A stretch of 18,322 nt of DNA from Bacillota bacterium (GTDB taxonomy: Bacteria; Bacillota_I; Bacilli_A; RFN20; CAG-826). The notes below the pieces were generated by a model. That model worked only from the letters and a program-made list of their open reading frames with translations. It ran no database searches and was not told the origin of the DNA. Within the stretch, counting starts at the first letter, position 1. Every line of letters starts with the position of its first letter. The stretch spans positions 1-18,322 of the forward strand of contig JAEWUY010000079.1 of assembly GCA_023396795.1 (NCBI GenBank), in the 5' to 3' direction. Both the position numbers and the translations under genes were made by a program. Below are positions 7,940-15,383 of this stretch, in pieces.

Positions 7940-8129
7940 AGAAAAAGACATGAATTTTGAAAAGCAACTCGCCCGATTAGAAGAAATTGTAGCGACAATC
8001 GAAAGCAAAACCCTTCCTTTAGAAGAAAGCATCGCCCTTTATCAAGAAGGCAAGGCGATAATTCAGGCGCTTGAGGGAGCTCTTAAAGACGCCGAGAATA
8101 AAATAGCGGATATTTTGAAAATTGAATAA
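7932..8129 (+). CDS. xseB: Exodeoxyribonuclease VII small subunit
   Basis: XseB is the short helical subunit that assembles in several copies on the coiled coil of XseA. The 65 residues contain the family pattern FEKQLARLEEIVATIES, then LPLEESIALYQEGKAI near the middle. The start chosen is the ATG at 7932, preceded by AAAGGAG (7915-7921) with a 10-base spacer; the upstream in-frame TTG at 7911 has no such site. It overlaps xseA by 8 bases in another frame, so production of the two subunits is coupled. The TAA stop lies inside an inverted repeat that separates xseB from dxs. Confidence 0.93.
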   Translation: MAKEKDMNFEKQLARLEEIVATIESKTLPLEESIALYQEGKAIIQALEGALKDAENKIADILKIE

Positions 8130-8140
8130 TATTCAAATTT
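8118..8140. repeat. Imperfect inverted repeat across the xseB stop
   Basis: TTGAAT (8122-8127) and ATTCAA (8131-8136) are perfect arms around AAT. After one A-A mismatch on each side, AAA (8118-8120) pairs with TTT (8138-8140). The stem is AT-only with no long T-run, so termination would be weak. It could be a binding site for control of dxs. Possible -10 hexamers for dxs follow (TATAAA at 8151-8156, TAAAAT at 8153-8158), but no -35 box stands out. Confidence 0.35.
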
Positions 8141-8173
8141 AACATAATAGTATAAAATTAGTATTTAATTAGC

Positions 8174-10054
8174 ATGAAAAAATCAAAAATTAAACAAAAA
8201 TTATCCTTTGATCTAAAGGAGATTAAGAATCCGGAATTTTTACGGGATCTTGATTATTCATCTTTAGATGTTCTTGCTTCCAACATAAGAACTGAGATTA
8301 TTGAAAAGACAAGTAAGTATGGCGGGCACCTATCTAGCAATCTCGGAGTTGTTGAAATTACAATTGCCTTACACCGTATGTTTGATTTTAGAAAAGACAA
8401 ACTTATCTTTGATGTTGGCCATCAATCTTATACACATAAAATTTTAACGGGACGATCACTGGAATATTTACGAAGTCGTAATGGTGTTTCAGGTTTTCAA
8501 AAAATATGCGAATCATATTATGATTGTTTCGAAGCCGGTCATAGTTCAACTTCATTAAGTGCAGCGCAAGGCTTTGCCTTAAATCGTGATGCAAAAGGAC
8601 TGTCGTACGATGTCGTAGCTGTTATCGGGGATGGATCGATTGTTAATGGCTTGGCGTTTGAAGCTTTAAACAACATCTCGCATAATGACAATAAGGTTAT
8701 TATCGTTTTAAATGATAATGAGATGTCAATCTCACGACCAACAGGCGGCATGGGCCGGTTCTTTTCGAAGATTTCAACGGCCTCTGGATATAATCGCCTC
8801 AAAATATCCTATAAACGTTTTATGTTTAGAACACGACTAGGTCATGGTATTTACAATTTTACCTCACGAGTAAAAAACGCCATTAAACGGAAGCTTGTCC
8901 CAACAACATATTTTGATAATATGGGTTTCCAATACATTGGATGTATCGATGGCCATAACATTAAAGCTCTTGAAAAAGCCATCATTAGAGCTAAACGAAC
9001 ACCAAAATCTGTCGTTATTCATGTTTCAACGATTAAAGGTAAAGGCTATAAATATGCTGAAAATGATGCGACTGGTTATTGGCATGGGGTTACACCTTTT
9101 GAAATTGCAACTGGCAAACCAATTAACCTTCATCCTGAAGAATTGTCTTGGTCGCACCTGTTTAGTGATCTTTTAACGGAGTTAATGGCTAAACGTGATG
9201 ACCTGGTCATCATTTCCCCCGCAACGATTAAAGGTAGTGGCCTCGAGAATTTATTTGCCTCGTATCCAAAACGGACATTTGACGTCGGTATTGCCGAAGG
9301 CCATGCAATTACGCTAGCCAGCGGCTTAGCGGTAGCGGGCACACATCCAATCGTTTCAATTTATTCCACTTTTATGCAACGAGCCTTTGATCAGATTATT
9401 CACGATATTGCCCGCATGAATTTAAATGTGACCTTTTTGGTAGATCGTTCGGGATTGGTGGGCTTAGACGGAGAAACGCATCAAGGCATCTATGATGAGG
9501 CTTTCTTGCTTAATACTCCCAATACGATTGTTACAATGCCTTCTAGTGATGAAGAAGCTAAATATTTATTAAGTGAATCGCTTAATGCTCACGGACCATT
9601 TTTTATTCGATATCCCCGAGACCTTCTTAAGAAGAATCATTTAATCAAAGACGCGACGCATGAATTTGGTAAGTGGATTCTTGAAAATGAAGCCCAAAAC
9701 AAGAAAGTCGCCATCATCGCCGTTGGTCAGTTACTCCGGTCTTTGAAAGAACTGATATTGTCTGAAAAAATAGATGTTACTTTGGTAAACGCTCTTTACT
9801 TAAAACCATATGATGAAGAAATGCTTCTTGCCTTAAAGAAGTATGATAATATCGTTATTTATGATCCTTACGCAACCGAAAACGGCTTTGCCGCTCATAT
9901 TAAAACAAAACTTTGCAACCTTTCTTATAAAGGCGATATTCTTTCCTTCTCTGTTCCTGATACGTTTGTTTCCCAAGCAAAAATCATCGAACAACTCGAA
10001 GAATACGGCCTTTTACCGAAACAAGTACTTTCTGAAATAAAAAAACTTCTCTAA
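8174..10054 (+). CDS. dxs: 1-deoxy-D-xylulose-5-phosphate synthase
   Basis: Dxs condenses pyruvate and glyceraldehyde-3-phosphate, with TPP, in the first step of the MEP isoprenoid pathway. The 626 residues show GGHLSSNLGVVE (50-61), FDVGHQSYTHKILTGR (79-94), the TPP/metal motif GDGSIVNG (152-159) with Asn180, KGKGYKYAE (288-296), the glutamate of GIAEGHA (Glu375) and DRSGLVGLDGETHQG (424-438). The last two separate it from transketolase. It follows xseB as in Bacillus, but ispA, which normally lies between, is absent. There is no ribosome-binding site before the ATG, unlike its neighbours. About ten residues precede the usual N-terminus, so a later start is possible, but no ATG, GTG or TTG suits. 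A terminator follows. Confidence 0.95.
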   Translation: MKKSKIKQKLSFDLKEIKNPEFLRDLDYSSLDVLASNIRTEIIEKTSKYGGHLSSNLGVVEITIALHRMFDFRKDKLIFDVGHQSYTHKILTGRSLEYLRSRNGVSGFQKICESYYDCFEAGHSSTSLSAAQGFALNRDAKGLSYDVVAVIGDGSIVNGLAFEALNNISHNDNKVIIVLNDNEMSISRPTGGMGRFFSKISTASGYNRLKISYKRFMFRTRLGHGIYNFTSRVKNAIKRKLVPTTYFDNMGFQYIGCIDGHNIKALEKAIIRAKRTPKSVVIHVSTIKGKGYKYAENDATGYWHGVTPFEIATGKPINLHPEELSWSHLFSDLLTELMAKRDDLVIISPATIKGSGLENLFASYPKRTFDVGIAEGHAITLASGLAVAGTHPIVSIYSTFMQRAFDQIIHDIARMNLNVTFLVDRSGLVGLDGETHQGIYDEAFLLNTPNTIVTMPSSDEEAKYLLSESLNAHGPFFIRYPRDLLKKNHLIKDATHEFGKWILENEAQNKKVAIIAVGQLLRSLKELILSEKIDVTLVNALYLKPYDEEMLLALKKYDNIVIYDPYATENGFAAHIKTKLCNLSYKGDILSFSVPDTFVSQAKIIEQLEEYGLLPKQVLSEIKKLL

Positions 10055-10062
10055 ATAAAGAT

Positions 10063-10103
10063 AAGGTTTGGTTAACATAACATTGTTAATAAAACCTTTT
10101 TTT
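10063..10103 (+). terminator. Intrinsic terminator after dxs
   Basis: AAGGTTT (10063-10069) pairs with AAACCTT (10092-10098). After a 2x2 internal loop an inner stem forms, TTAAC (10072-10076) with GTTAA (10085-10089), closing an 8-base loop. Seven T residues (10097-10103) follow. This should end the nusB-xseAB-dxs transcript. The hairpin contains the -35 hexamer proposed for dinB. Confidence 0.8.
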
Positions 10104-10111
10104 AGTACAAT
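10083..10111 (+). promoter_or_regulatory. Probable dinB promoter giving a leaderless transcript
   Basis: TTGTTA (10083-10088) and TACAAT (10106-10111) are exactly 17 bases apart, 4/6 and 5/6 matches to consensus. Start of transcription would fall about 7-8 bases after the -10, at or beside the dinB ATG at 10119. No Shine-Dalgarno sequence lies before that ATG, which agrees with a leaderless message. The -35 box sits in the dxs terminator hairpin. No LexA-type operator (CGAAC-N4-GTTCG) is seen. Confidence 0.55.
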
Positions 10112-10118
10112 ATAATTG

Positions 10119-11321
10119 ATGAGTAAAATTATTGCCCACATTGATTTAAATGCTTTCTTTGCAACTGCCGAAGAAATTCGTAATCCCAAACTTATTGGTC
10201 AACCAGTAATTATTGGTAACGATGGTCGCAAAGGTATTGTTTCAACTGCCTCTTATCCGGCTCGTAAGTTTGGAATTCGCTCAGGAATGCCAACTTTTCA
10301 GGCCAAGCGTTTGTGCCCCAATGTCATCATCTTGCCAGTTGATTTTCGCTATTATGGTTTATTATCACGTGAGTTTTTTGCATTTATTCGCAAATATAGC
10401 AAAAAAGTTGAAAAAGCCTCAGTCGATGAATGCTATGTCGATATGACCGAAACACTTCAGAATGTCGCTGATGTCGAATCATATTTAACTGATCTTCAAG
10501 ACAAGTTGCTAAAAAAGACGGGACTCAAGTGTTCAATTGGAGTGGGGCCGACAAAGTTTTTGGCCAAAATGGCTTCCGATATGAAAAAGCCGATGGGTCT
10601 TACTATTTTACGAAGAAGAGATATTCCCACTTTGCTTTATCCTCTTCCAATTCGCGATTTTTATGGCATTGGTCGTAAGACGGCCCCGGTATTAGAAGCC
10701 GCTGGTATTAAAACAATTGGCGACTTAGCTCGGCGTATAAACGCCGATGATGCCAATTTGCATTTAATTCTTGGAAAATTTTTCTTTGTCATTAAGGATT
10801 GGGTCAATGGTTATGGCAATGATGAAGTTGATTTAGAGCCTTGGGATCCAAAGTCAATTGGCAATAGTTCGACTTTCATGCACGATACAAATGATTTTGC
10901 TGAAATTAAAGAAATGATTTCCTCATTGGCAAAAGAAGTCAGCGAGCGGGCTCAAACTGAACGTAAAAAAGGCTCAACAGTTCAACTGGTTATCAAAGAT
11001 ACCGAGTTTAAAACAATTAATCGTTCGATTACTTTTCAAGAGCCAACAAACGAATACGAAGTTATTTTTGACAAAGCTTTGACCTTGCTTGAACGGCATT
11101 ATAAAGGTCAACTCATTCGTCTTGTCGGAGTAACGCTACAAAATTTAATTGATCCACGAGATTTAGTTATACAAATGTCTTTGTTTGATTATCGTAAGCA
11201 CGAAGAAGAAAGCGAAACAAAACTTTTAATAAATGAGCTAAACCGTAAATTAAAAAAACCGATGCTCATTCGCGCAAGTGAAATAGAAATAGATAAAAAG
11301 GAGAAAAAAGATGAAAATTGA
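10119..11321 (+). CDS. dinB: DNA polymerase IV (Y-family translesion polymerase)
   Basis: Pol IV copies past damaged bases at stalled forks. The 400 residues have the Y-family order: metal-binding Asp9 in HIDLNAFFAT, with an aromatic steric gate at 13-14; STASYPARKFGIRSGMP (42-58); catalytic Asp103 and Glu104 in SVDE; GVGPTKFLAKMASDMKKP (141-158) at the palm-thumb junction; helix-hairpin-helix YGIGRKTA (182-189); and a little-finger domain (about 245-345). QMSLFD at 352-357 fits the beta-clamp-binding consensus. The ATG at 10119 is preferred to the adjacent upstream TTG at 10116. No ribosome-binding site is present, and the promoter -10 lies eight bases upstream, so the message may be leaderless. 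The stop overlaps xerD by 11 bases. Confidence 0.95.
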   Translation: MSKIIAHIDLNAFFATAEEIRNPKLIGQPVIIGNDGRKGIVSTASYPARKFGIRSGMPTFQAKRLCPNVIILPVDFRYYGLLSREFFAFIRKYSKKVEKASVDECYVDMTETLQNVADVESYLTDLQDKLLKKTGLKCSIGVGPTKFLAKMASDMKKPMGLTILRRRDIPTLLYPLPIRDFYGIGRKTAPVLEAAGIKTIGDLARRINADDANLHLILGKFFFVIKDWVNGYGNDEVDLEPWDPKSIGNSSTFMHDTNDFAEIKEMISSLAKEVSERAQTERKKGSTVQLVIKDTEFKTINRSITFQEPTNEYEVIFDKALTLLERHYKGQLIRLVGVTLQNLIDPRDLVIQMSLFDYRKHEEESETKLLINELNRKLKKPMLIRASEIEIDKKEKKDEN

Positions 11322-12192
11322 TGACGCCATCGATTTATTTTTCCAATATTTAACGGTTGAAAAAGGTGTTCAAAAGCAAACCATTCAAGCTTACGCCGAT
11401 GATTTAAAACAATTCTTTACTGTCTTTAAGGATAAAAACACAACGAACGATCTCCTTCCCAGCGATCTTACTGACTTCATTAAAATTCAAAGTAAACTTA
11501 ATCGTTCAAACGCCACAATTCTTCGAAGGCTCTCCTCAACCAAACATTTTTATCGTTTTCTGGAAAAAGAAAAAATTCTTAATGAATCGGTTCCAAAAAT
11601 TGATTCCCCAAGGGCGATAAAAAAATTACCGTTAACATTAAGCGTTGAGGAAGTTGAAGCCTTGTTAGAGGCTCCGGATTTAAATAAACCAGAAGGCCTT
11701 CGCGATAGGGCCATGTTGGAACTGATGTACTCATCGGGGCTGAGAGTTAGTGAACTAATCAATCTCGAAAGGGCTCATTTAAATTTTACACATGGGATAA
11801 TTACCATATATGGTAAAGGCAATAAAGAACGCCGTATTCCGATTGGCGAATTCGCTCAAGAATTCTTAGTTAAATATATTGAAGAAGCACGCATTAAGAA
11901 CCCTGGTAAAAACACAAAATTTGTTTTTCTTAATCGCTATGGCCAACCCTTATCGCGCCAATACTTTTTTAAACTGGTTAAAAAATATGCCTTCTATGTT
12001 GGCGTTAAAGAAAATATCTCACCTCATACCCTTCGCCATAGTTTTGCGACGCATATGCTTGATAATGGAGCGGAACTTCGAGCTGTTCAAGAGATGCTGG
12101 GTCATCAAAATATTGCCACCACGCAAATTTATACGCACGTTTCAAGTAAGCGCATTCTCAGTGCTTATGATTTGTATGCTAAGCGTAAATAA
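11311..12192 (+). CDS. xerD: Site-specific tyrosine recombinase XerD
   Basis: XerD, with XerC, resolves chromosome dimers at dif. The 293 residues match the family. A core-binding SAM-like domain (about 1-95) precedes the catalytic domain, where the full set of active-site residues is visible: Arg145 in SSGLRVSEL, Lys169 in GKGNKERRIP, His239 and Arg242 in PHTLRHSFATHML, His265 in LGHQNIATTQIYTH, and the nucleophile Tyr274. The start has GGAG about eight bases upstream inside dinB. The following deoB gene matches the xerD-drm order of Bacillus and favours XerD over XerC or a phage integrase. No dif-like site was recognised in the window. Confidence 0.93.
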   Translation: MKIDDAIDLFFQYLTVEKGVQKQTIQAYADDLKQFFTVFKDKNTTNDLLPSDLTDFIKIQSKLNRSNATILRRLSSTKHFYRFLEKEKILNESVPKIDSPRAIKKLPLTLSVEEVEALLEAPDLNKPEGLRDRAMLELMYSSGLRVSELINLERAHLNFTHGIITIYGKGNKERRIPIGEFAQEFLVKYIEEARIKNPGKNTKFVFLNRYGQPLSRQYFFKLVKKYAFYVGVKENISPHTLRHSFATHMLDNGAELRAVQEMLGHQNIATTQIYTHVSSKRILSAYDLYAKRK

Positions 12193-12200
12193 TATACAAT
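12172..12200 (+). promoter_or_regulatory. Possible deoB promoter inside the end of xerD
   Basis: TTGTAT (12172-12177) and TACAAT (12195-12200) are 17 bases apart. The -10 matches 5/6 and the -35 only 3/6. Transcription would begin near 12207, giving an 18-base leader with AAAGGAG (12213-12219) and the ATG at 12225. Read-through from dinB-xerD is also possible, since no terminator separates xerD and deoB. Confidence 0.4.
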
Positions 12201-12224
12201 TTTTATGTTAATAAAGGAGTTACT

Positions 12225-13418
12225 ATGAATAAATATAAACGTTTCTTCGTCATTGTCATTGATTCAGTCGGAATTGGCGAAATGCCAGATGCTGAAAAGT
12301 TCGGTGACAAAGGCGCCAATACCTTAGTTCATACCGCTCAAGCTGTCGGTGGTTTGAATGTGCCGGTTATGAATTCGCTTGGTCTGGGTGATTTAGCACC
12401 GATTATGGGAACAAACAAAGTCAATCATCCCAATTCATATGCCTTACGTCTGCGTGAAACAAGCGCAGGTAAGGATACAATGACAGGTCACTGGGAAATG
12501 ATGGGCATTAATACCACCAAACCTTTTCAAACTTTTACGGATACTGGTTTTCCTCAATCTCTGATTGATGAACTTGAAGAAAAAACAGGCCATAAGATTA
12601 TTGGCAACATTGCCGCGAGCGGAACCGAAATTCTCGTTAAACTTGGCGAACAACAAATGCGTGAGAATTCACTAATTGTATATACTTCGGCTGATAGCGT
12701 CTTACAAATCGCCGCCCACGAAGAAGTTACTGGCGTTAAAGAATTATATCGTTGCTGTGATATTGCTCGAGAAATATGCATGAAGCCCGAATACTTTGTT
12801 GGTCGAATTATTGCACGCCCCTTCGTAGGTACTGACAAGACCAATTTTAAACGAACTTCAAATCGTCATGATCTCGCTGTTTCACCAACGGGAACAACAA
12901 CTTTAGACGTTTTAAAAGATAATGGTTACATGGTTAGCTCCATCGGGAAAATCAACGATATATTCAATACTATGGGTGTTGTTAAAGCCCAGAAAACAGT
13001 TTCCAATCTCGATGGTATGAATAAAACAATTGAAGAAGCAAAAAATCACGACTTTACTGGATTATGTTATGTTAACCTTGTTGAGTTTGATAGTGAGTTC
13101 GGTCATCGTCGAAACGCTAAAGGATATGCTAAGGCTCTTGAAGAATTTGATGTTCAATTAGGAGAATTGCTTAAAGTAATTAATGATGATGATGTCGTTT
13201 TAGTTACTGCCGACCACGGAAACGATCCAATTCATCACGGAACAGATCATACTCGTGAAAAAGTCCCGCTCCTTGTTTACTCAAAATCAATTAAGCAGGG
13301 CAGATACCTCGAAGAGCGCGAGACATTCGCTGTTATTGGAGCGACCGTTTTAGAAAACTTTGGACTAAAGAAAACCCCGAATCAAATCGGCGAACCTATT
13401 ATGGAGATTTTTGAATAA
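12225..13418 (+). CDS. deoB: Phosphopentomutase
   Basis: DeoB interconverts (deoxy)ribose-1-phosphate and (deoxy)ribose-5-phosphate, linking nucleoside salvage to the pentose phosphate pathway. The 397 residues belong to the alkaline-phosphatase-like, Mn-dependent family. Ligands known from the Bacillus cereus enzyme are all recognisable: Asp13 in VIDSVGIGEMPDA, phosphoacceptor Thr85 in GKDTMTGHWE, Asp289 and His294 in FDSEFGHRR, Asp330 and His331 in TADHGNDP, and His342 in GTDHTRE. The start has AAAGGAG five bases upstream. The TAA stop shares its last A with the ATG of the next gene. Nucleoside phosphorylase genes, common partners of deoB, are not in the window. Confidence 0.97.
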   Translation: MNKYKRFFVIVIDSVGIGEMPDAEKFGDKGANTLVHTAQAVGGLNVPVMNSLGLGDLAPIMGTNKVNHPNSYALRLRETSAGKDTMTGHWEMMGINTTKPFQTFTDTGFPQSLIDELEEKTGHKIIGNIAASGTEILVKLGEQQMRENSLIVYTSADSVLQIAAHEEVTGVKELYRCCDIAREICMKPEYFVGRIIARPFVGTDKTNFKRTSNRHDLAVSPTGTTTLDVLKDNGYMVSSIGKINDIFNTMGVVKAQKTVSNLDGMNKTIEEAKNHDFTGLCYVNLVEFDSEFGHRRNAKGYAKALEEFDVQLGELLKVINDDDVVLVTADHGNDPIHHGTDHTREKVPLLVYSKSIKQGRYLEERETFAVIGATVLENFGLKKTPNQIGEPIMEIFE

Positions 13419-14371
13419 TGAAAATTAAAAGCATCATTTTGCCGCTTGTCGCTGTCACCTTGAGCGCATGCGGACCCACGACCGAAGATATCACGATTCG
13501 GACCATTTCCCCAGCGGGAGCCCCGGCTCTTGCTTTTTATGATCAAGGTAATAGTGATAACTTTGTGACGAATTCCACACCAAGCAATGTTTTAGCAGAA
13601 TTTCAAACTAATTACTACAACGCAATTGTCTTTGATTCGATTAATGCTCTTAAGAGCATAAAAAACAACAATCTTGATTTTAAACTCGCCAAACTTATTA
13701 CGGGTGGCAATTTCTATCTTGCTAGTATTGATAAAGCCGAGGGAATAATGCCAACTGCAGATGATGTCGTCGTCTCCTTTGGCGAAAATCTAATCCCTGA
13801 TCTTGTCTACCGTAAGCTTAGCGAATACTGGGATATCGAAAATACACCATATTATGTTCCAAGCGTTTCGGAAGCTTTGGGTGTTTTGAAAACTGGTCTT
13901 TATGCAAGTCAAGAAGTGGATTTTGTCTTTATCGCTCAACCAGCCTTAAATATCGCCATGAACGATTCATCAGCGCCAACCTACGGAAAAGTCAAAGTTG
14001 TTAAAAACATTCGCTCTGAATGGGAAGATTTTACTGGCCAAACAGCCATTCCTCAAGCCGGGCTTTTCGTAAGAAATAGTCAATACATTTTAAATCCAGA
14101 GGCTTTTGAAGATTATGTTGATGATATGGTTGCAAGAATTGATGTGGCAATTGATAATCCGTCCATAGCAAAAACAGCTCTCGACGAATACGGTGACGCT
14201 GCCGCTCAGGCCGCAAGATTCGGATTTAACTCAAATATTATGTTAACCACTCAATCAGAGGGGGCTAATGGTTTCGGCTTAGTTCGCGGCACCGAAGAAG
14301 TTGATATCAACGAATTTTTGACAACTCTTGAACTTGAAGCGTTTGACAGTTCTTACTTTCTTGATTTATAA
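13418..14371 (+). CDS. Lipoprotein, probable ABC importer substrate-binding protein (NitT/TauT-like)
   Basis: The 317-residue product starts with a lipoprotein signal: MKIK, a hydrophobic stretch, then lipobox LSAC with Cys18 as the lipidation site. It would be anchored on the outer face of the membrane. The mature part has a periplasmic-binding-protein look: ITIRTISPAGAPALAFYDQG near the start, VLAEFQTNYYNAIVFDSINAL, and a late region with EDFTGQTAIPQAGLFVRN. This resembles NMT1/SsuA-type proteins that bind small organic ligands. The permease gene begins 13 bases downstream, and ABC partnership is the main support. It overlaps the deoB stop by one base, with GGAG 12 bases before the ATG, so it is probably made from the deoB transcript. 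The ligand is unknown; a link to nucleosides or pentoses is only suggested by position. Confidence 0.75.
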   Translation: MKIKSIILPLVAVTLSACGPTTEDITIRTISPAGAPALAFYDQGNSDNFVTNSTPSNVLAEFQTNYYNAIVFDSINALKSIKNNNLDFKLAKLITGGNFYLASIDKAEGIMPTADDVVVSFGENLIPDLVYRKLSEYWDIENTPYYVPSVSEALGVLKTGLYASQEVDFVFIAQPALNIAMNDSSAPTYGKVKVVKNIRSEWEDFTGQTAIPQAGLFVRNSQYILNPEAFEDYVDDMVARIDVAIDNPSIAKTALDEYGDAAAQAARFGFNSNIMLTTQSEGANGFGLVRGTEEVDINEFLTTLELEAFDSSYFLDL

Positions 14372-14384
14372 ATAAGCTAGAAAC

Positions 14385-15161
14385 ATGGAAAAAACCAAAG
14401 CCTTTTTAAAAAAGCATGCCGTAATTATATATACGGTTCTTGGGATTGGCTTTGTTTTTCTTGTGTGGTGGCTAACATCGCTCATTGTTAAAGCTACCTT
14501 GTTACCCACCTTTCCAGGTCCTGAAGATGCGATTCCTTTATTTTTTGAGCTATTTGCTCTTTCTTCAACTTGGCTCGCTGTCGGCGGTACACTTTTACGT
14601 TTGCTAATTAGTTTTGTCCTCGCTTTTCTTGTCGGATCGTTAATTGGAATAGTGGCCGGAAAAAGCAAAGCTTTTCGTAGTTTTATGCGCCCATTAATCA
14701 TAACCTTACGAACACTTCCTACTGCAGCTGTTATTCTCATTCTGATTGTTTTATTAAAACCAGCCTACGCCCCCATAATTATTGTTTTTCTTGTTATTTT
14801 CCCGATTTCTTATGAATCAATGGTCACTGGTCTACGCAACGTCAATAAAGAAATCAAAGAAGCTGCTAAGATTGACGGAGCGAGTCGCTTACAAGCAATC
14901 GTTCGGATTGATGTGCCTCTTTCAACGCCTTATATTTTGCTTGGTGTGGTTTCCAGTCTTGGCCTAGGAATGAAAATTTCAATCATGTCTGAAATTATCG
15001 CTGGCTCAAATCGTATTTCTGGTTTAGGCCGCTTAATCCATTTAGCGTATATCGAAGCTGACATGACACGAATCGTGGCTATTTCGATTTTTGCGATTAT
15101 CCTGATTGGCTTGATTGACTTAGCCATGTATTTTGCAAAACAAAAACTAAAGACTCGTTAA
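14385..15161 (+). CDS. ABC transporter permease (SsuC/TauC-like family)
   Basis: The 258 residues form a six-helix integral membrane protein of the binding-protein-dependent permease family. An N-terminal helix lies at about 12-33. The later segment GLRNVNKEIKEAAKIDGASR, followed by LQAIVRIDVP, is the cytoplasmic EAA loop that contacts the ATPase. Size and layout match the NitT/SsuC/TauC group, in agreement with the neighbouring lipoprotein. No ATP-binding-cassette gene is present on either side: upstream is deoB and downstream is a convergent zinc-ribbon gene. The importer must borrow an ATPase encoded elsewhere, or be inactive. The ribosome-binding site is weak. A terminator lies 62 bases after the stop. 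Confidence 0.88.
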   Translation: MEKTKAFLKKHAVIIYTVLGIGFVFLVWWLTSLIVKATLLPTFPGPEDAIPLFFELFALSSTWLAVGGTLLRLLISFVLAFLVGSLIGIVAGKSKAFRSFMRPLIITLRTLPTAAVILILIVLLKPAYAPIIIVFLVIFPISYESMVTGLRNVNKEIKEAAKIDGASRLQAIVRIDVPLSTPYILLGVVSSLGLGMKISIMSEIIAGSNRISGLGRLIHLAYIEADMTRIVAISIFAIILIGLIDLAMYFAKQKLKTR

Positions 15162-15182
15162 AAAATATAAGTATCGGCATTA

Positions 15183-15383
15183 TTAAAAAATCGAATGATT
15201 GCCTTTATGCGCGAAATAAATGTCCCGAGCTTGCCTCAGGGATTTTTTATTACGGCCCGTAATTAACTCGGGATTTGCTTCTTGTGATAAATCTTTTACC
15301 CATCCACATAAGAGACAAAATTCACCTTCGACACCTCGAGAAAGCGTGAATTCTCCACAGCAAGAACAACATTTTAAACTCAT
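15183..15383 (-). CDS. Small CPCC-type cysteine-rich zinc-ribbon protein
   Basis: The 66-residue product begins MSLKCCSCCGEFTLSRG and then has EFCLLCGW. The spaced CxCC and CxxC pairs probably bind one zinc ion. The rest (DLSQEANPELITGRNKKSL, then RQARDIYFAHKG) fits the cysteine-rich CPCC family, in which CPCCG..TL and CPVCxWE are followed by an N..SL.EAR.N.. helix. The function of that family is unknown. It is convergent to the permease gene with a 21-base gap and carries a plus-strand terminator within its 3' half. No Shine-Dalgarno site precedes the ATG. TATAAT (15390-15395, minus strand) is six bases upstream, so transcription could begin at the ATG itself, but the -35 is poor. Confidence 0.75.
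   Translation of the reverse strand: MSLKCCSCCGEFTLSRGVEGEFCLLCGWVKDLSQEANPELITGRNKKSLRQARDIYFAHKGNHSIF
15223..15248 (+). terminator. Intrinsic terminator of the deoB-ABC operon, inside the zinc-ribbon gene
   Basis: TCCCGAG (15223-15229) pairs with CTC-A-GGGA (15235-15242, one bulged A) around loop CTTGC, followed by six T residues (15243-15248). It ends plus-strand transcription about 80 bases after the permease stop. The same bases encode the NKKSLRQARD part of the antisense zinc-ribbon protein. Confidence 0.65.

Noticed and set aside
10063..10118. LexA/SOS operator at dinB
   Set aside because: No CGAAC-N4-GTTCG-like palindrome is present; the inverted repeat there is explained by the terminator.
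11311..12192. Phage or integron integrase marking a mobile element
   Set aside because: The deoB neighbour, standard length and XerD-like sequence indicate the housekeeping recombinase, and no attachment repeats or phage genes are nearby.
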